Positions 28,076 through 37,331 of a DNA stretch of 50,000 nucleotides are shown here, piece after piece. The first letter of the stretch is position 1. The number at the start of each line of letters is the position of its first letter. Source of the DNA: Planctomycetota bacterium. GTDB taxonomy: Bacteria > Planctomycetota > Planctomycetia > Pirellulales > Pirellulaceae. The stretch covers positions 1 to 50,000 of the forward strand of contig CAUJHS010000016.1 of assembly GCA_963204915.1 (NCBI GenBank), written 5' to 3'. The position numbers and the translations under genes are program-made. Under the pieces are notes generated by a model. It made no database searches, had not been told where the DNA came from, and was given only the letters and a program-made list of their open reading frames with translations.

Positions 28076-28133
28076 GGGGACAACTCATTAGTAAGCGGAT
28101 ACGACAAGGGAGTGGCGGCAGGTCGGTTCGACG

Positions 28134-30086
28134 TTACGAAGCGACCGGGTTCGAGGCGGACGCCGCGTCGGGCGAAGTTTGCGCGAGGTAACGTAAATCG
28201 CCCTCGCGACGCGTGAAGCCAATCCGATCGAGGTATTCGCAATAGGGGATACAGTGTTTCCGCGTCCCTCCGAGAATATCGCGAATCTCCGCCGCCGTCA
28301 CTCCGGCGCCGCCGCCCAGACGGGCCGCCAGTTTGTCCCGTAACTCGCGATCGACGCTTTCGTGAAGATACATGTGGGAAGTGATTTCCACCAAAACCCC
28401 GTCCGCCGCCGCGACAGAAAGCAGTTGGGGAATGATCTTGGGATTCTTCGACGTGAGCGCATGGCACTCCGGCAAACCAGGAGGCGGAAAACCCGTTTGA
28501 CGATAGAGCTCGATCAGTTGATCGAGCAGCTTTTGTTCATTCTTGCTGAGTTTTGGCCCGCGGCCGGCAAGCCCGATTCGGTCGCCCAGTTCGCGAACCT
28601 GGCCTTGCTGGATAAGTCCTCGCATGGCGGCGTCGAACAATCCGGGCGGATCGAGATAGCTGAACCGGCTGGCCAACTGTGACCGATCAAACGTGCTGCG
28701 TAAAGGATCACGATCATGCATTTTCGCGAGGGCCACGAGAATGCGCTCTTGGAGTAATTCCCACGCGCGACGATGCACAATCAAGTTGCGGGTGGGCGAC
28801 AGACGCAACTCGCGCAGTTCTCCCGCGGCGAAAAGCGCTTGCTGCGTAGCGGCGATGTCAGAAACGCCAGCGTTTCGCGATAACTCCTCAGGACGCATGT
28901 TGCGCAGCCCCGCGAGAAACCAGGCCGCTGCGGCGCGGCGCATGGGTTCGCCCGAAGTAAGGTTTGCAGCAAACGTCGCGGCCTCCTTGGTGCGAATTTT
29001 TTGCGCAACGGGATCCAGCACACGACCACCGCCAATGGTTGCGGCTGGCGATTCGCTGCGCACGACAAAGGGCTGTCCCCACACGGCCGCGACGGCGTCA
29101 CGAAAAAAGAGTTGTACTAACGCCGCTTGTCCTGGAGGAATGTGCTCGGCGTCGAGCAACGCCACGCTGGCCGTCAGTTCGGCCGTGCCAAGATGGATTC
29201 GCACGCGGTCACGGTTTTTGAGAGGGCGCGGCGCCGAGTCCAACAACGAAACCTGAGCGGTGAGTAGTCGACTTGGCTGCAAGTGCCCCGGTGCGGCGAG
29301 TTCCTGCCCGCGACGAACCTCGGTGTGGTGGATGCCGGCCAGGTTGATCGCCGCGCGCTGGCCACGGTGCGCGTCCTCGACGCTTCGATCATGATTTTGG
29401 ATCTCGCGCACGCGCACCGAGACGCCGCCCGGTTCAATGGTTAATACATCGCCGACCCGCACCACGCCGCTGGCAATGCTTCCCGTCACCACGGTGCCAT
29501 GGCCCGCGAGAGTGAAACTGCGATCAATCGCCATACGAAATGGCTCGGAGATTCGTCGCATTCGCTCGGCGGCGGCCGCCTGTGCGGCGGCGGCGCGAAG
29601 CGCATCGCGAAGCGCGTCGAGCCCTTTCTCCTGGAGCGCGCTGGTGCGAATGATGGGGGCATGGGCCAGAAACGAACCCGCAACCAATTCGCGTACTTCA
29701 TCTTCGACGAGTTGCAGCCAGTCGCTGTCCACAAGGTCGCACTTGGTTAGCGCGATTACGCCATGCTCCAGGCCGAGCAGCCGCAAGATTTCCAAGTGTT
29801 CGCGCGTCTGCGGCTTGATCGAGTCATCGGCCGCGACGACGAGCAACGCCAGGTCGACGCCCGACGCTCCGGCCAGCATATTGCGCACGAACCGTTCGTG
29901 GCCGGGCACATCGACAATGCCCAGCCGATAGGGAGCAAGGGCAAGTTCGGCGAACCCCAAATCGATCGTGATGCCGCGCCGCTGCTCCTCGGGCAGACGA
30001 TCGGTGTTGACGCCCGTCAAGGCGCGGACGAGCGCCGTCTTGCCATGATCAATATGTCCGGCAGTCCCGAGAATCAGGTCGATCAT
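28134..30086 (-). CDS. selB: Selenocysteine-specific translation elongation factor
   Basis: This 650-residue GTPase brings selenocysteinyl-tRNA to UGA codons marked by a SECIS hairpin. The GTPase domain has [47 protein letters not shown] and TKCDLVD. EF-Tu-like beta-barrel domains follow. The C-terminal 250 residues carry the winged-helix repeats that bind SECIS RNA, ending with [25 protein letters not shown] start at the ATG at 30086, where the GTPase domain begins; the longer frame to 30179 lacks support. The order selB-selA is the reverse of E. coli. Confidence 0.96.
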   Translation of the reverse strand: MIDLILGTAGHIDHGKTALVRALTGVNTDRLPEEQRRGITIDLGFAELALAPYRLGIVDVPGHERFVRNMLAGASGVDLALLVVAADDSIKPQTREHLEILRLLGLEHGVIALTKCDLVDSDWLQLVEDEVRELVAGSFLAHAPIIRTSALQEKGLDALRDALRAAAAQAAAAERMRRISEPFRMAIDRSFTLAGHGTVVTGSIASGVVRVGDVLTIEPGGVSVRVREIQNHDRSVEDAHRGQRAAINLAGIHHTEVRRGQELAAPGHLQPSRLLTAQVSLLDSAPRPLKNRDRVRIHLGTAELTASVALLDAEHIPPGQAALVQLFFRDAVAAVWGQPFVVRSESPAATIGGGRVLDPVAQKIRTKEAATFAANLTSGEPMRRAAAAWFLAGLRNMRPEELSRNAGVSDIAATQQALFAAGELRELRLSPTRNLIVHRRAWELLQERILVALAKMHDRDPLRSTFDRSQLASRFSYLDPPGLFDAAMRGLIQQGQVRELGDRIGLAGRGPKLSKNEQKLLDQLIELYRQTGFPPPGLPECHALTSKNPKIIPQLLSVAAADGVLVEITSHMYLHESVDRELRDKLAARLGGGAGVTAAEIRDILGGTRKHCIPYCEYLDRIGFTRREGDLRYLAQTSPDAASASNPVAS

Positions 30087-30217
30087 ATTCGACCATTGTA
30101 ACCGATCGATCCTCGCGGCGGGCGGCGTGGCGCGCGCCGCAACCTGCGCCACAGACGCGGGGTGTTCGTCGCGCTGCAATCGCGTCGCTGCATAACGTTT
30201 TGTCGGAGCGAACCGTC

Positions 30218-30730
30218 TTAGAACCGTGGACGCGGTTGAGCAATGAACCCGTTCACGGTGCGCGGTTCTTCCGGCTCATCCTTTTTCGAGAACCAATTAG
30301 GCAGGAACGATTTCTTCTCCTCTTTCTCGGCGCTGGGAGAACCGGCGTAGGTCCGGCGAACGCCGGTCGCGGTGCGCGCTCGCGGCGCCGTTTTTTTGTC
30401 GTTGTCCCATGGCGTCAGAACGTCGGCCGTCTTGCTGAAGAAGTTTTTTGTGCCGCGTCCTACTTTTTGCATGGTCGAGGGTTGCCCCGGCGGTTTGGGG
30501 CTGGAGCTTAGCTTCGGCATTTTCATCGAAGGAAGCTTAAAGCCCGACTTGGGCGGTTCCTCGTCCAGCGCGGCGGAGTATTCTTCGGGGGGCGGCGTGT
30601 ACGAGGATACTTCGCGTTTTTCTGTCTTGAATGGATTCAGACTGGGGAATTTCCACTCCGCCCCGGCCGGCGCGGCCCAACTGACCAACGCGAGCCCCAA
30701 CACTCCGCACCATAAGATGGACCGTTTCAT
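30218..30730 (-). CDS. Secreted conserved planctomycete protein of unknown function
   Basis: This 170-residue protein has a clear signal peptide (MKRSILWCGVLGLALVSW, likely cleaved after AGA). The mature part is rich in Pro, Lys and Ser. It contains repeated K-L-P-S-M-K-type segments, FFSKTADVLTPWDNDKK, and a C-terminal WFSKKDEPEEPRTVNGFIAQPRP block that I associate with planctomycete secreted proteins. The ATG at 30730 has AGGA six bases upstream. No enzyme domain is visible. It is divergent from the small membrane protein at 30980. Confidence 0.75.
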   Translation of the reverse strand: MKRSILWCGVLGLALVSWAAPAGAEWKFPSLNPFKTEKREVSSYTPPPEEYSAALDEEPPKSGFKLPSMKMPKLSSSPKPPGQPSTMQKVGRGTKNFFSKTADVLTPWDNDKKTAPRARTATGVRRTYAGSPSAEKEEKKSFLPNWFSKKDEPEEPRTVNGFIAQPRPRF

Positions 30731-30979
30731 CGGTGATCCTCCGTGAGAAGATGGCGAATGCGCAGCATGGCCCCGCCTGCGCAACGCAGAGGGGGCGAAG
30801 TTTGCCAAATCGCCGCACCGCCGTCCAGCCGAGTTTGTCGAAAGTTTTGAAAATGAGGATTAAACCGCCCAACCCTGGTGAGCGGCGTTTCCACCAACAA
30901 TGTGCCACGCCTTGCATAACCTAAACTTTCCTGGCGAGCGGCGAATTTGCATTCACGGCATAGATCAGGAGAGTTACGC

Positions 30980-31390
30980 ATGTCGGTAAACCGTACGCCC
31001 AACCGGCGGTTGATGATTGTCTTGGGCATTGCCATGCTCGTACTGGGAGGAGTTTCCTTGTTGTTCTCCGATGAGCCGCGCGGCGCTGCGACGTCGCACG
31101 AGGAAGAAGTTGCACCCGAAGGCGGCGCAACGCGCTTACGCGAAGGAGCCGCATTGACCGATCAGGCGGGCAAATTTCAGCTCGTGGGCGACCGGGTGAT
31201 CTTTCACTTCGACGGCGGGCGGCAAGTGACGGTATTAGAAAATCTGGCGCTAGAGCGCGTCACGCGCGTGGTGCGGCAAGATTCCTCGACGCAAACTTGG
31301 ATCGTCAGCGGCGTTCTGACCGAGTACCAGGGAAATAATTTCCTGTTGATCGAGCGCGCTATCCTGAGCCGCCGCCGTCTTGGCGCGTAA
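30980..31390 (+). CDS. Small membrane-anchored protein of unknown function
   Basis: This 136-residue protein has one N-terminal membrane helix at about residues 11-29 (LMIVLGIAMLVLGGVSLLF), followed by an outside domain of about 100 residues. The C-terminal half (FQLVGDRVIFHF, VTVLENLALERV, TWIVSGVLTEYQGNNFLLIERA) alternates in a beta-strand pattern and ends near a basic tail. The ATG at 30980 has AGGAG eight bases upstream, a good site. No family was recognised. Confidence 0.75.
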   Translation: MSVNRTPNRRLMIVLGIAMLVLGGVSLLFSDEPRGAATSHEEEVAPEGGATRLREGAALTDQAGKFQLVGDRVIFHFDGGRQVTVLENLALERVTRVVRQDSSTQTWIVSGVLTEYQGNNFLLIERAILSRRRLGA

Positions 31391-31448
31391 CCAACGCTCG
31401 CGCCGGTGAGCAATGCTCGGGAGCGACGATGGCGCCAAGGAACGCTGC

Positions 31449-32066
31449 TTATCGCGCGGACGCGCGTGCTGGCTGGTCGCTCCATACCCCACGACGGGCG
31501 AACTGCGCTTCCTCCTGGGCCGCGTGCAATCGCTTCGCGATCTGCGGCGAATCGCCCGGATAATGAACCGCGCGTGCGTACCCGGCGCGCACAAGTTCTT
31601 CGTTCAACATCACGCCGTCGACGAGAACATAGGCCAGGAATCGGCCGAAACGATCTTGGCGACGACGATCCAGCTGAAGCGTTAGTTCGCCGCCCTGAAG
31701 GAATTCCTGTGTAAACGCCGCCGCTTCACGCCCCCACGGCTCGACAGGATCGTTTGGCCGAACCGTTTCCGGAGTGTCAATTCCAATCAAACGCACGCGG
31801 AGGGTGGGGCGCGCGGCGGTGCTTCCTGAGTGTTGGGGAAGTGGTCGAACGAGCAAGGTGTCCCCGTCGACCACGCGCACCAATTCGTAACGGCCTTCGT
31901 GAATCGTCCGCGGCGCGTCGGACTCGCGCGGCGCGAAGCACCCCAAGTAACCGGCCCGGACGGCAACCAGAAGCCCCAGGGCGCTAAAGAGCAGGCGGCT
32001 CCAAGTCCACCTGCGGAAACGGCGGCGGCGCGGCGGCAAGTCGCTGGCGGAGAGAGCCTGCGCCAT
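31449..32066 (-). CDS. Thermonuclease-like (SNase) protein with membrane anchor
   Basis: This 205-residue protein carries one staphylococcal nuclease domain after a basic N-terminus and a hydrophobic segment at about 25-43. Recognisable nuclease elements are VVDGDTLLV, RLIGIDTPE, GREAAAFTQEFLQG, DRFGRFLAYV and MLNEELVRAGYA, covering the calcium and arginine active-site positions. It would cut nucleic acid at the cell surface or in the periplasm-like space. The start lies 12 bases after the stop of the small zinc-finger gene, so the two are probably co-transcribed. Confidence 0.88.
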   Translation of the reverse strand: MAQALSASDLPPRRRRFRRWTWSRLLFSALGLLVAVRAGYLGCFAPRESDAPRTIHEGRYELVRVVDGDTLLVRPLPQHSGSTAARPTLRVRLIGIDTPETVRPNDPVEPWGREAAAFTQEFLQGGELTLQLDRRRQDRFGRFLAYVLVDGVMLNEELVRAGYARAVHYPGDSPQIAKRLHAAQEEAQFARRGVWSDQPARASAR

Positions 32067-32078
32067 GCGTAGAAAGGG

Positions 32079-32384
32079 TTAGTTTTCGCTGAAGCCGAAC
32101 TGCTCGGCAGGTTCGCGACCAACCGGGAATTGAATGAATTTTTTGTAGCACTCACGGCACAGGTCGAAGCGGAGCAACCTGCCGGCGTCTTCCGAGAGCG
32201 AGGCGGCTTCTTCGTCGCTCAGTCGCTCCAGCATGTTGTGTATTTCGGCGAGATGGTCGCGATCATCCTCGGGGTCGTCACCATCGAGCGGCTCCAGCGG
32301 CATGGTGACTTCGACCCGAACCAAGTAACGCGTTTCGTCAGCGTCGAGCACCCGTTTGCATCGGTCGCACGAGAAGTGGATCAT
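32079..32384 (-). CDS. Small protein with two CxxC pairs (putative zinc ribbon)
   Basis: This 101-residue protein has CDRC near residues 6-9 and CREC near 80-83, which probably bind one zinc ion. An acidic middle segment (DGDDPEDDRDHLAEIHNML) separates them. The ATG at 32384 has AAGG eight bases upstream; the frame upstream of that is not conserved-looking. I do not recognise a named family. It precedes the thermonuclease-like gene by 12 bases on the same strand. Confidence 0.72.
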   Translation of the reverse strand: MIHFSCDRCKRVLDADETRYLVRVEVTMPLEPLDGDDPEDDRDHLAEIHNMLERLSDEEAASLSEDAGRLLRFDLCRECYKKFIQFPVGREPAEQFGFSEN

Positions 32385-32635
32385 TGCCCACGCCTTGGGA
32401 AGGGGGAATGTCGGCTTCGCGGAGGAAGGGAACGAAAGGATCAAAGCCAACTCAAACTACTCATTCCATCGTAACGGCAACGCGCGCCGCACAGCAAGAC
32501 GTGTCTTACGATTTTTCCCAGAGGAAAGTGTTCGAATAGTGGTTCCGGCCATGACGCCTCGCTAGAATATTAGCGTTCGCAGCGGGGGCAACTCCCAGAG
32601 GCGCGCCATACCATTGTTCTTTGCGGAGACAATCT

Positions 32636-33268
32636 ATGATTAGCGTCGGTCCGGAACGCGCATTGTCAGCCAGCGTGCTTGTGTTGAACCGATTCTATTT
32701 GGCGGTCCACGTGGTGAATGTCCGTCGTGCGTTCGGCCTGTTGTATCGTGAGCTTGCCGAGGTCATCCACGTTGAAGAGGGACAATACCTGAATTACGAC
32801 TTCGCCACGTGGCTCGAACTCAGCATGGCGCGCGTGGAGTTGAAGCGTGCACACGAAGATTGGATCCGCGCGGTGAATTTTGAAATTCAAGCGCCGCGCG
32901 TAATTCGGTTGCTGCATTATGACCGCACGCCGCGACAAACCTTGCGGTTCAGTCGGCGCAATCTGTTCGCACGCGATGACCATCGTTGCCAGTACTGCGG
33001 CGAAACTGTGCCCTACAGCCAATTGAGCCTGGACCATGTGCTGCCGCGCAGTCGGGGCGGCGCCACCACCTGGGAGAATGTGGTCACCAGTTGCAAACCT
33101 TGCAACACCGCCAAAGGAGGGCGCACGCCGCAAGAGGCGCGCATGAAACTGATTCGGAAACCTGTCAAGCCCAAACAAAGCCCGCTTCTGCAAATGAAGC
33201 TGGGCAATCCCAAATATGAAATGTGGAAAATGTTTCTGCCGCACGCCTCCACTGTGGATGTGACTTAG
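32636..33268 (+). CDS. HNH endonuclease family protein
   Basis: This 210-residue protein ends with an HNH domain: RCQYCGETV, LDHVLPRSRGGATTWENVVTSC, then CKPCNTAKGGRTPQEARM. Zinc-binding CxxC pairs flank the catalytic His of DHV and the Asn/His-like positions. The N-terminal 100 residues (LNRFYLAVHVVNVRRAFGLLYRE) belong to a widespread housekeeping-type HNH family rather than to a restriction or phage enzyme. No methylase or phage gene is nearby. The ATG at 32636 has GGAG seven bases upstream. A terminator follows. Confidence 0.9.
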   Translation: MISVGPERALSASVLVLNRFYLAVHVVNVRRAFGLLYRELAEVIHVEEGQYLNYDFATWLELSMARVELKRAHEDWIRAVNFEIQAPRVIRLLHYDRTPRQTLRFSRRNLFARDDHRCQYCGETVPYSQLSLDHVLPRSRGGATTWENVVTSCKPCNTAKGGRTPQEARMKLIRKPVKPKQSPLLQMKLGNPKYEMWKMFLPHASTVDVT

Positions 33269-33302
33269 ATCGTTTCGGTCGCGTTGTTGTCCTGGGAACG
33301 AA

Positions 33303-33329
33303 GGCGCGCCGCCGCGCCCTCCTTTTTTT
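33303..33329 (+). terminator. Intrinsic terminator after the HNH gene
   Basis: GGCGCG (33303-33308) pairs with CGCGCC (33313-33318) around a 4-base loop; CTCC and seven T follow. It lies 34 bases after the HNH stop codon. Confidence 0.7.
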
Positions 33330-33363
33330 ATAGGCGCGCTTGGCGTGCTCTTGATGGTCTTTC

Positions 33364-34446
33364 ATGCGTGAGTTGATTCAACATCTTCGCCAATCGTTGC
33401 GTGAAGGGCGCGACGTGGCGTACTGTCGCCTTGTCGAAACTCGTGGTTCGACGCCTCAGAAAGCCGGCGCGTTGATGCTTGTTTACGCCGATGGCTCCCA
33501 AGCCGGCACGCTTGGCGGCGGTTGTGTTGAGGCCGAAGTCAAGCGCCGGGCCCTGGCCGTGCTTGCCGAGAAACGGCCGATGGTAGCGCGCTTCCAATTG
33601 GATAGCGACTACGGTTGGGACGATGGTTTGATTTGCGGCGGGCGCATGCAAGTGCTCATCGAACCGTTGGCCGGCGGGCAAAGTTACGCGTACTTCGAGA
33701 CGCTCGACCATTGCCTGCGCGACGCCGACGGCGGGACGGAGGCCATTGTCTTCGAAGACAAACGGCCCGGCTTACCGCTGACCGCCAGTTTTTTGTTCGA
33801 CCGGCAGAATCAGCTGCTCGCGTCACTCCATGCGGATCAACCGGAAGCAAATGCGGCAATGCTGGTCGCTGACCTAAAGCCCTTGTTGGAGCGCCCTCGC
33901 CCCTATGTGGAACGTGGCGTGGCGTATCTGCCGACGTTGCCGCGCTGCCGGCTCGTGATTATCGGCGGCGGTCATGTTGGCAAGGCGGTCGCCAATCTTG
34001 CGTCGGAGCTTGATTTCGACGTGTGGGTGGTCGATGACCGCGAGGAGTTCGTCACGGCCGAACGATTTCCCACCGCACAGCGCCGGATCGCCGGTCCCGT
34101 GGGCGAAGTCTTGCCGCATCTAGAGATCAACGCCGATACGTACTGCCTGATCGTCACGCGCGGCCACAACCATGATGAAGAAGCGCTTTTCCATGTGGCG
34201 GAGCGCGGCGCGCGTTACGTGGGCATGATCGGCAGCCGCCGGAAGATCAAAATGATCTTTGACGATCTGCTGAATGAGGGCGTTTCGCCGGAGGCGCTGG
34301 CCAAAGTCTATGCGCCGCTTGGCGTCGACATCGGTTCACAAACCGTGCCCGAGATTGCCGTCAGTATTTGCGCTGAACTCGTAGCGCATCGTAACTTGGG
34401 CGGCCGCGTACCAGGTCGTCCCGCAAGGTCCTGCCAGACTAAATGA
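33364..34446 (+). CDS. XdhC/CoxI family molybdenum-enzyme maturation factor
   Basis: This 360-residue protein has the two-domain XdhC layout. The first domain contains GSTPQKAGALMLV, GTLGGGCVEAEV and ICGGRMQVLIEPL. The second is a Rossmann-type domain with LVIIGGGHVGKAVANLA (near 195-211), VTRGHNHDEEAL and YVGMIGSRRK. XdhC binds molybdenum cofactor and inserts it, with its terminal sulfur, into xanthine dehydrogenase-like enzymes. No molybdenum hydroxylase is encoded within the window. Related proteins also serve selenium-dependent hydroxylases, which may matter given selA and selB about 3-7 kb away. That link is inference. Confidence 0.9.
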   Translation: MRELIQHLRQSLREGRDVAYCRLVETRGSTPQKAGALMLVYADGSQAGTLGGGCVEAEVKRRALAVLAEKRPMVARFQLDSDYGWDDGLICGGRMQVLIEPLAGGQSYAYFETLDHCLRDADGGTEAIVFEDKRPGLPLTASFLFDRQNQLLASLHADQPEANAAMLVADLKPLLERPRPYVERGVAYLPTLPRCRLVIIGGGHVGKAVANLASELDFDVWVVDDREEFVTAERFPTAQRRIAGPVGEVLPHLEINADTYCLIVTRGHNHDEEALFHVAERGARYVGMIGSRRKIKMIFDDLLNEGVSPEALAKVYAPLGVDIGSQTVPEIAVSICAELVAHRNLGGRVPGRPARSCQTK

Positions 34447-34492
34447 GCTTGGCAACCTGACGCGCCGTGCGGCGACCGTTGTTTCCTTCTCC

Positions 34493-35074
34493 ATGAAAGC
34501 GCATTTCACCATGATGTTCTCTACTTTGTCGATGAGCGCCCGCGACCTGGCGATGGTTGGTCTTCTTGCCGTCTTGCTCGGGAATCCCGCGATTACACGA
34601 GCGCAGGACGACAAGGCCCCGCTTGTGACGCGCGGCCGAATTGATCTCAATTTGGGCGGAGCGCACCTTATCTTGAAGGCCGCACAGGACAAGGCGAAGT
34701 CGATGAATGTGCCCGTAAACATCGCGATTGTTGACGATGGCGGCCATTTGATCGCCTTTGCCCGCATGGATGGCGCGCGGCCCGCCAGCGGTTATACCGC
34801 CCAAACCAAGGCTCAGGCCGCCGCCACGTTTCGCCGGGCGACGGGGCCTGTGCCCCCCATGGCCGAGCCTGACCTGTTGCTCAACTTCAGCCTGCAGAGC
34901 GCCGCCGCCGCGGGTGGTGGAAAGTTTACTTCACTCAAAGGGGGGGTGCCAGTCATTGTCGAGGAGCAAGTCGTCGGTGCGGTCGGCGTAGGAGGCGGAA
35001 CAGGCGAACAAGACGCCGAGATCGCCCAAGCCGGAATTGCCGCACTGCTCGAAGCAATCAACAACGCGAAGTAA
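34493..35074 (+). CDS. Secreted GlcG/HbpS family (heme-binding type) protein
   Basis: This 193-residue protein begins with a signal peptide (hydrophobic LAMVGLLAVLLGNPAITRA, likely cleaved near AQDD). A GlcG/HbpS (DUF336) domain follows, with NVPVNIAIVDDGGHLIAFARMDGARPAS, YTAQTKAQAAATF and GGVPVIVEEQVVGAVGVGGG. HbpS in Streptomyces binds heme outside the cell, but many members have no proven ligand. The gene begins 46 bases after xdhC on the same strand. Function beyond the fold is uncertain. Confidence 0.88.
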   Translation: MKAHFTMMFSTLSMSARDLAMVGLLAVLLGNPAITRAQDDKAPLVTRGRIDLNLGGAHLILKAAQDKAKSMNVPVNIAIVDDGGHLIAFARMDGARPASGYTAQTKAQAAATFRRATGPVPPMAEPDLLLNFSLQSAAAAGGGKFTSLKGGVPVIVEEQVVGAVGVGGGTGEQDAEIAQAGIAALLEAINNAK

Positions 35075-35298
35075 CGGCAATACGCTCCCGAAATTCGTTG
35101 ATCAACCGGAACTCGCCCCCAGTGTTGCTCGCTTGCCGTGCGACCGATGTGCTGCGTAGGCGAGATTTCCTCCAATGGAGGGCTTGTAGCGCGTTTGCGA
35201 CGAGCGACGCGAACCGGTGTCGCTCCTAACGGTCTAGTTCTTTACAATGACTCCTTCCTCGTCGCATTCGATTTGTTCGCTTGCCTTCGCATTCGCCT

Positions 35299-37203
35299 AT
35301 GCCTTCCTGGTCGCGTCGGATTCCGTTCCGGGTTGATATCGCCGGAATCATCGAGATCATGGGATCCTCGCTCTACAGTCGGAGCGATACGCCCGTGCGC
35401 GAGTTGATTCAAAACGCCCATGATGCCGTCGTGCGCCGGCGGAAGCGCGACTTAACCTTTCAAGGGCGAATTGATATTGAACAAGATGCGCAACGGCATA
35501 CGTTGCGGTTTTCCGACGACGGCGTCGGTCTGTCTCCGGATGAAGCCGAGCGGTATTTGGGCACGCTTGGCGTGGGAATTACCGGGTTGATCAAACGCGG
35601 GCAGCCGGTACACTCACTCGATGAAGTCGCCGCCGAGATTACTGAAGTGGCCGAACGCTCCAGCGCCGGCGGAGATGACTTGATCGGGCAGTTTGGCGTG
35701 GGGTTGTTCAGCGCCTTCATGCTCGCGGAACGCGTTACCGTAGAGAGCCGCAAGGTGGATTACGCCGAGGCGGTGCATTGGGAAGCGGGGCCAGGTACCG
35801 ATATTATCCTTTCCAGCAGCGATCGGGAAACGCCGGGCACCACGATCACGCTCTTCCTCAAACCCGCCCACCATGCGCTGGCTGAACAAGAGGCGCCGCT
35901 TGAGGCCGCCGTCAAGGAATTCGCCGATTTTTTGCCAGTTCCCATTTATTTGAACGGGGCGAGTCAACGCGCAAATGTGATTAATGTGGCGTGGTTCGAT
36001 GCGACGCCCGATCGTGAAGCGGTGGAATTAGAACTGGAAGGATATTTCCAGGAAACGCCGCTCGACGTGATTCCAATTCGACTGGAAAAGCCGGTCGCGG
36101 TCGCTGGGGCGCTCTACGTTTCGCCGCAGCGAACCCCTGGCTTCGCCGACGAAGCGACCGTTGCCGTCACGGTGCGGCGCATGGTGATCTCGCGCAAGAT
36201 TCGAGACCTGCTTCCCCCGTGGGCCTCGTTCCTGCGCGGCGTGCTGGAATTGCATGACTGTTCGCCCACGGCCAGTCGGGAAGATTTGGTGCGTGACGAG
36301 CAGTTCCATAAAGTGCGCCTCATACTGGAGCAGCGCCTGTACGAGTATTTTGAAAGCCTTGCACAAACCGATCCCACCAAGCTGGATTCGATTATCGCAT
36401 GGCATCGCTATACGCTGGCCGGTTCCGCCTTACACGATACGCGCCTGCGAGCGCTCTTGCGCAAAACCTACCGCCTTCCCACCTCGCAGGGGCAGCTAAC
36501 CTTCGATCAAATTCTTGAAAAGAGCGCGGCCGATCCGCTGTTCGAGGCCAACGCCGACCGCGTGGTATGGTACAACACCGACCGCCGTCAGGAGCGCTGG
36601 GTCAACGAGTTGTTTCACGGGCACGACGCGCCGTGCATTCACGCTTTGCGCAGTTTCGAGGAGTCGCTGGTTGCTTCGTGGGTGGCCGACGACAACGCGC
36701 ACGGCGCCGCTGGCGAAATTGATTTACGCACCGCCAGTCCCAGTGCGCCGGGTTTCGCCTCAACGGTGCTTGGCATTCATGACGTGGAAGAAGCGCCCGA
36801 AATCTGGCGAGACTTCCTTGCCGCGACGGACGCTCACATTCTGTGCGCTTCGTTTCATACGAAACAGCCCGTCATGGCGTTCCTCAACGAGCGTTACGAG
36901 CTTTCGAAAACCTTTGAGGATTTGAAAAAAGAAGGAACGGTGCCCGCTGGTTTTCAACGCTTGATCGACCAGCACTTTGCGGATGCTCCCGCGCAAAAAA
37001 ACGAAGTGATGCTTAATCGAAGTCATCGGCTGGTCGCGCGGGCCTTGTCGCAGAAGCCCTCGCATCCACTCGGCAGCGTGCTGCGGTTATTGGTGTGTAA
37101 CGCCTTAAGCGCCGCGGGCGCCGCCGTGCCGCGCAGCGCGCAAGCCCAACAAGTCGACGATCTTGACTGGATCGCCGAAGCGCTGTGGGGGCGCGGATCG
37201 TAA
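35299..37203 (+). CDS. Divergent HSP90 (HtpG-like) chaperone
   Basis: This 634-residue protein is an ATP-dependent chaperone of the HSP90 family. The GHKL ATPase motifs are ELIQNAHDA (35-43, with the catalytic Glu and the metal-binding Asn), DDGVGL (73-78) and GQFGVGLFSAF (130-140). The middle domain holds SPTASREDLVRDEQF, the counterpart of the HSP90 catalytic loop region. The C-terminal part is poorly conserved relative to E. coli HtpG, and the C-terminal dimerisation end is hard to recognise. It is therefore a divergent paralogue type rather than a classical htpG. I start at the ATG at 35299. asnS follows after 128 bases. Confidence 0.88.
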   Translation: MPSWSRRIPFRVDIAGIIEIMGSSLYSRSDTPVRELIQNAHDAVVRRRKRDLTFQGRIDIEQDAQRHTLRFSDDGVGLSPDEAERYLGTLGVGITGLIKRGQPVHSLDEVAAEITEVAERSSAGGDDLIGQFGVGLFSAFMLAERVTVESRKVDYAEAVHWEAGPGTDIILSSSDRETPGTTITLFLKPAHHALAEQEAPLEAAVKEFADFLPVPIYLNGASQRANVINVAWFDATPDREAVELELEGYFQETPLDVIPIRLEKPVAVAGALYVSPQRTPGFADEATVAVTVRRMVISRKIRDLLPPWASFLRGVLELHDCSPTASREDLVRDEQFHKVRLILEQRLYEYFESLAQTDPTKLDSIIAWHRYTLAGSALHDTRLRALLRKTYRLPTSQGQLTFDQILEKSAADPLFEANADRVVWYNTDRRQERWVNELFHGHDAPCIHALRSFEESLVASWVADDNAHGAAGEIDLRTASPSAPGFASTVLGIHDVEEAPEIWRDFLAATDAHILCASFHTKQPVMAFLNERYELSKTFEDLKKEGTVPAGFQRLIDQHFADAPAQKNEVMLNRSHRLVARALSQKPSHPLGSVLRLLVCNALSAAGAAVPRSAQAQQVDDLDWIAEALWGRGS

Positions 37204-37331
37204 CGAACGAACGGAAGTTTCAACCACAAGCGTTGCTCGGGCCGCTTCCTTGGGGGAAGTTCGCCAGTGCGCAATGGCCAGTTTGGCGCTCCCTGCGGGG
37301 AGCCATTTAATGTTGTACGAAGGATGGAGCG

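Noticed and set aside
30087-30217. Possible selC (tRNA-Sec) next to selB
   Set aside because: No acceptor stem, T-loop or long variable arm could be assembled on either strand here, nor in the 58-base selB-selA gap.
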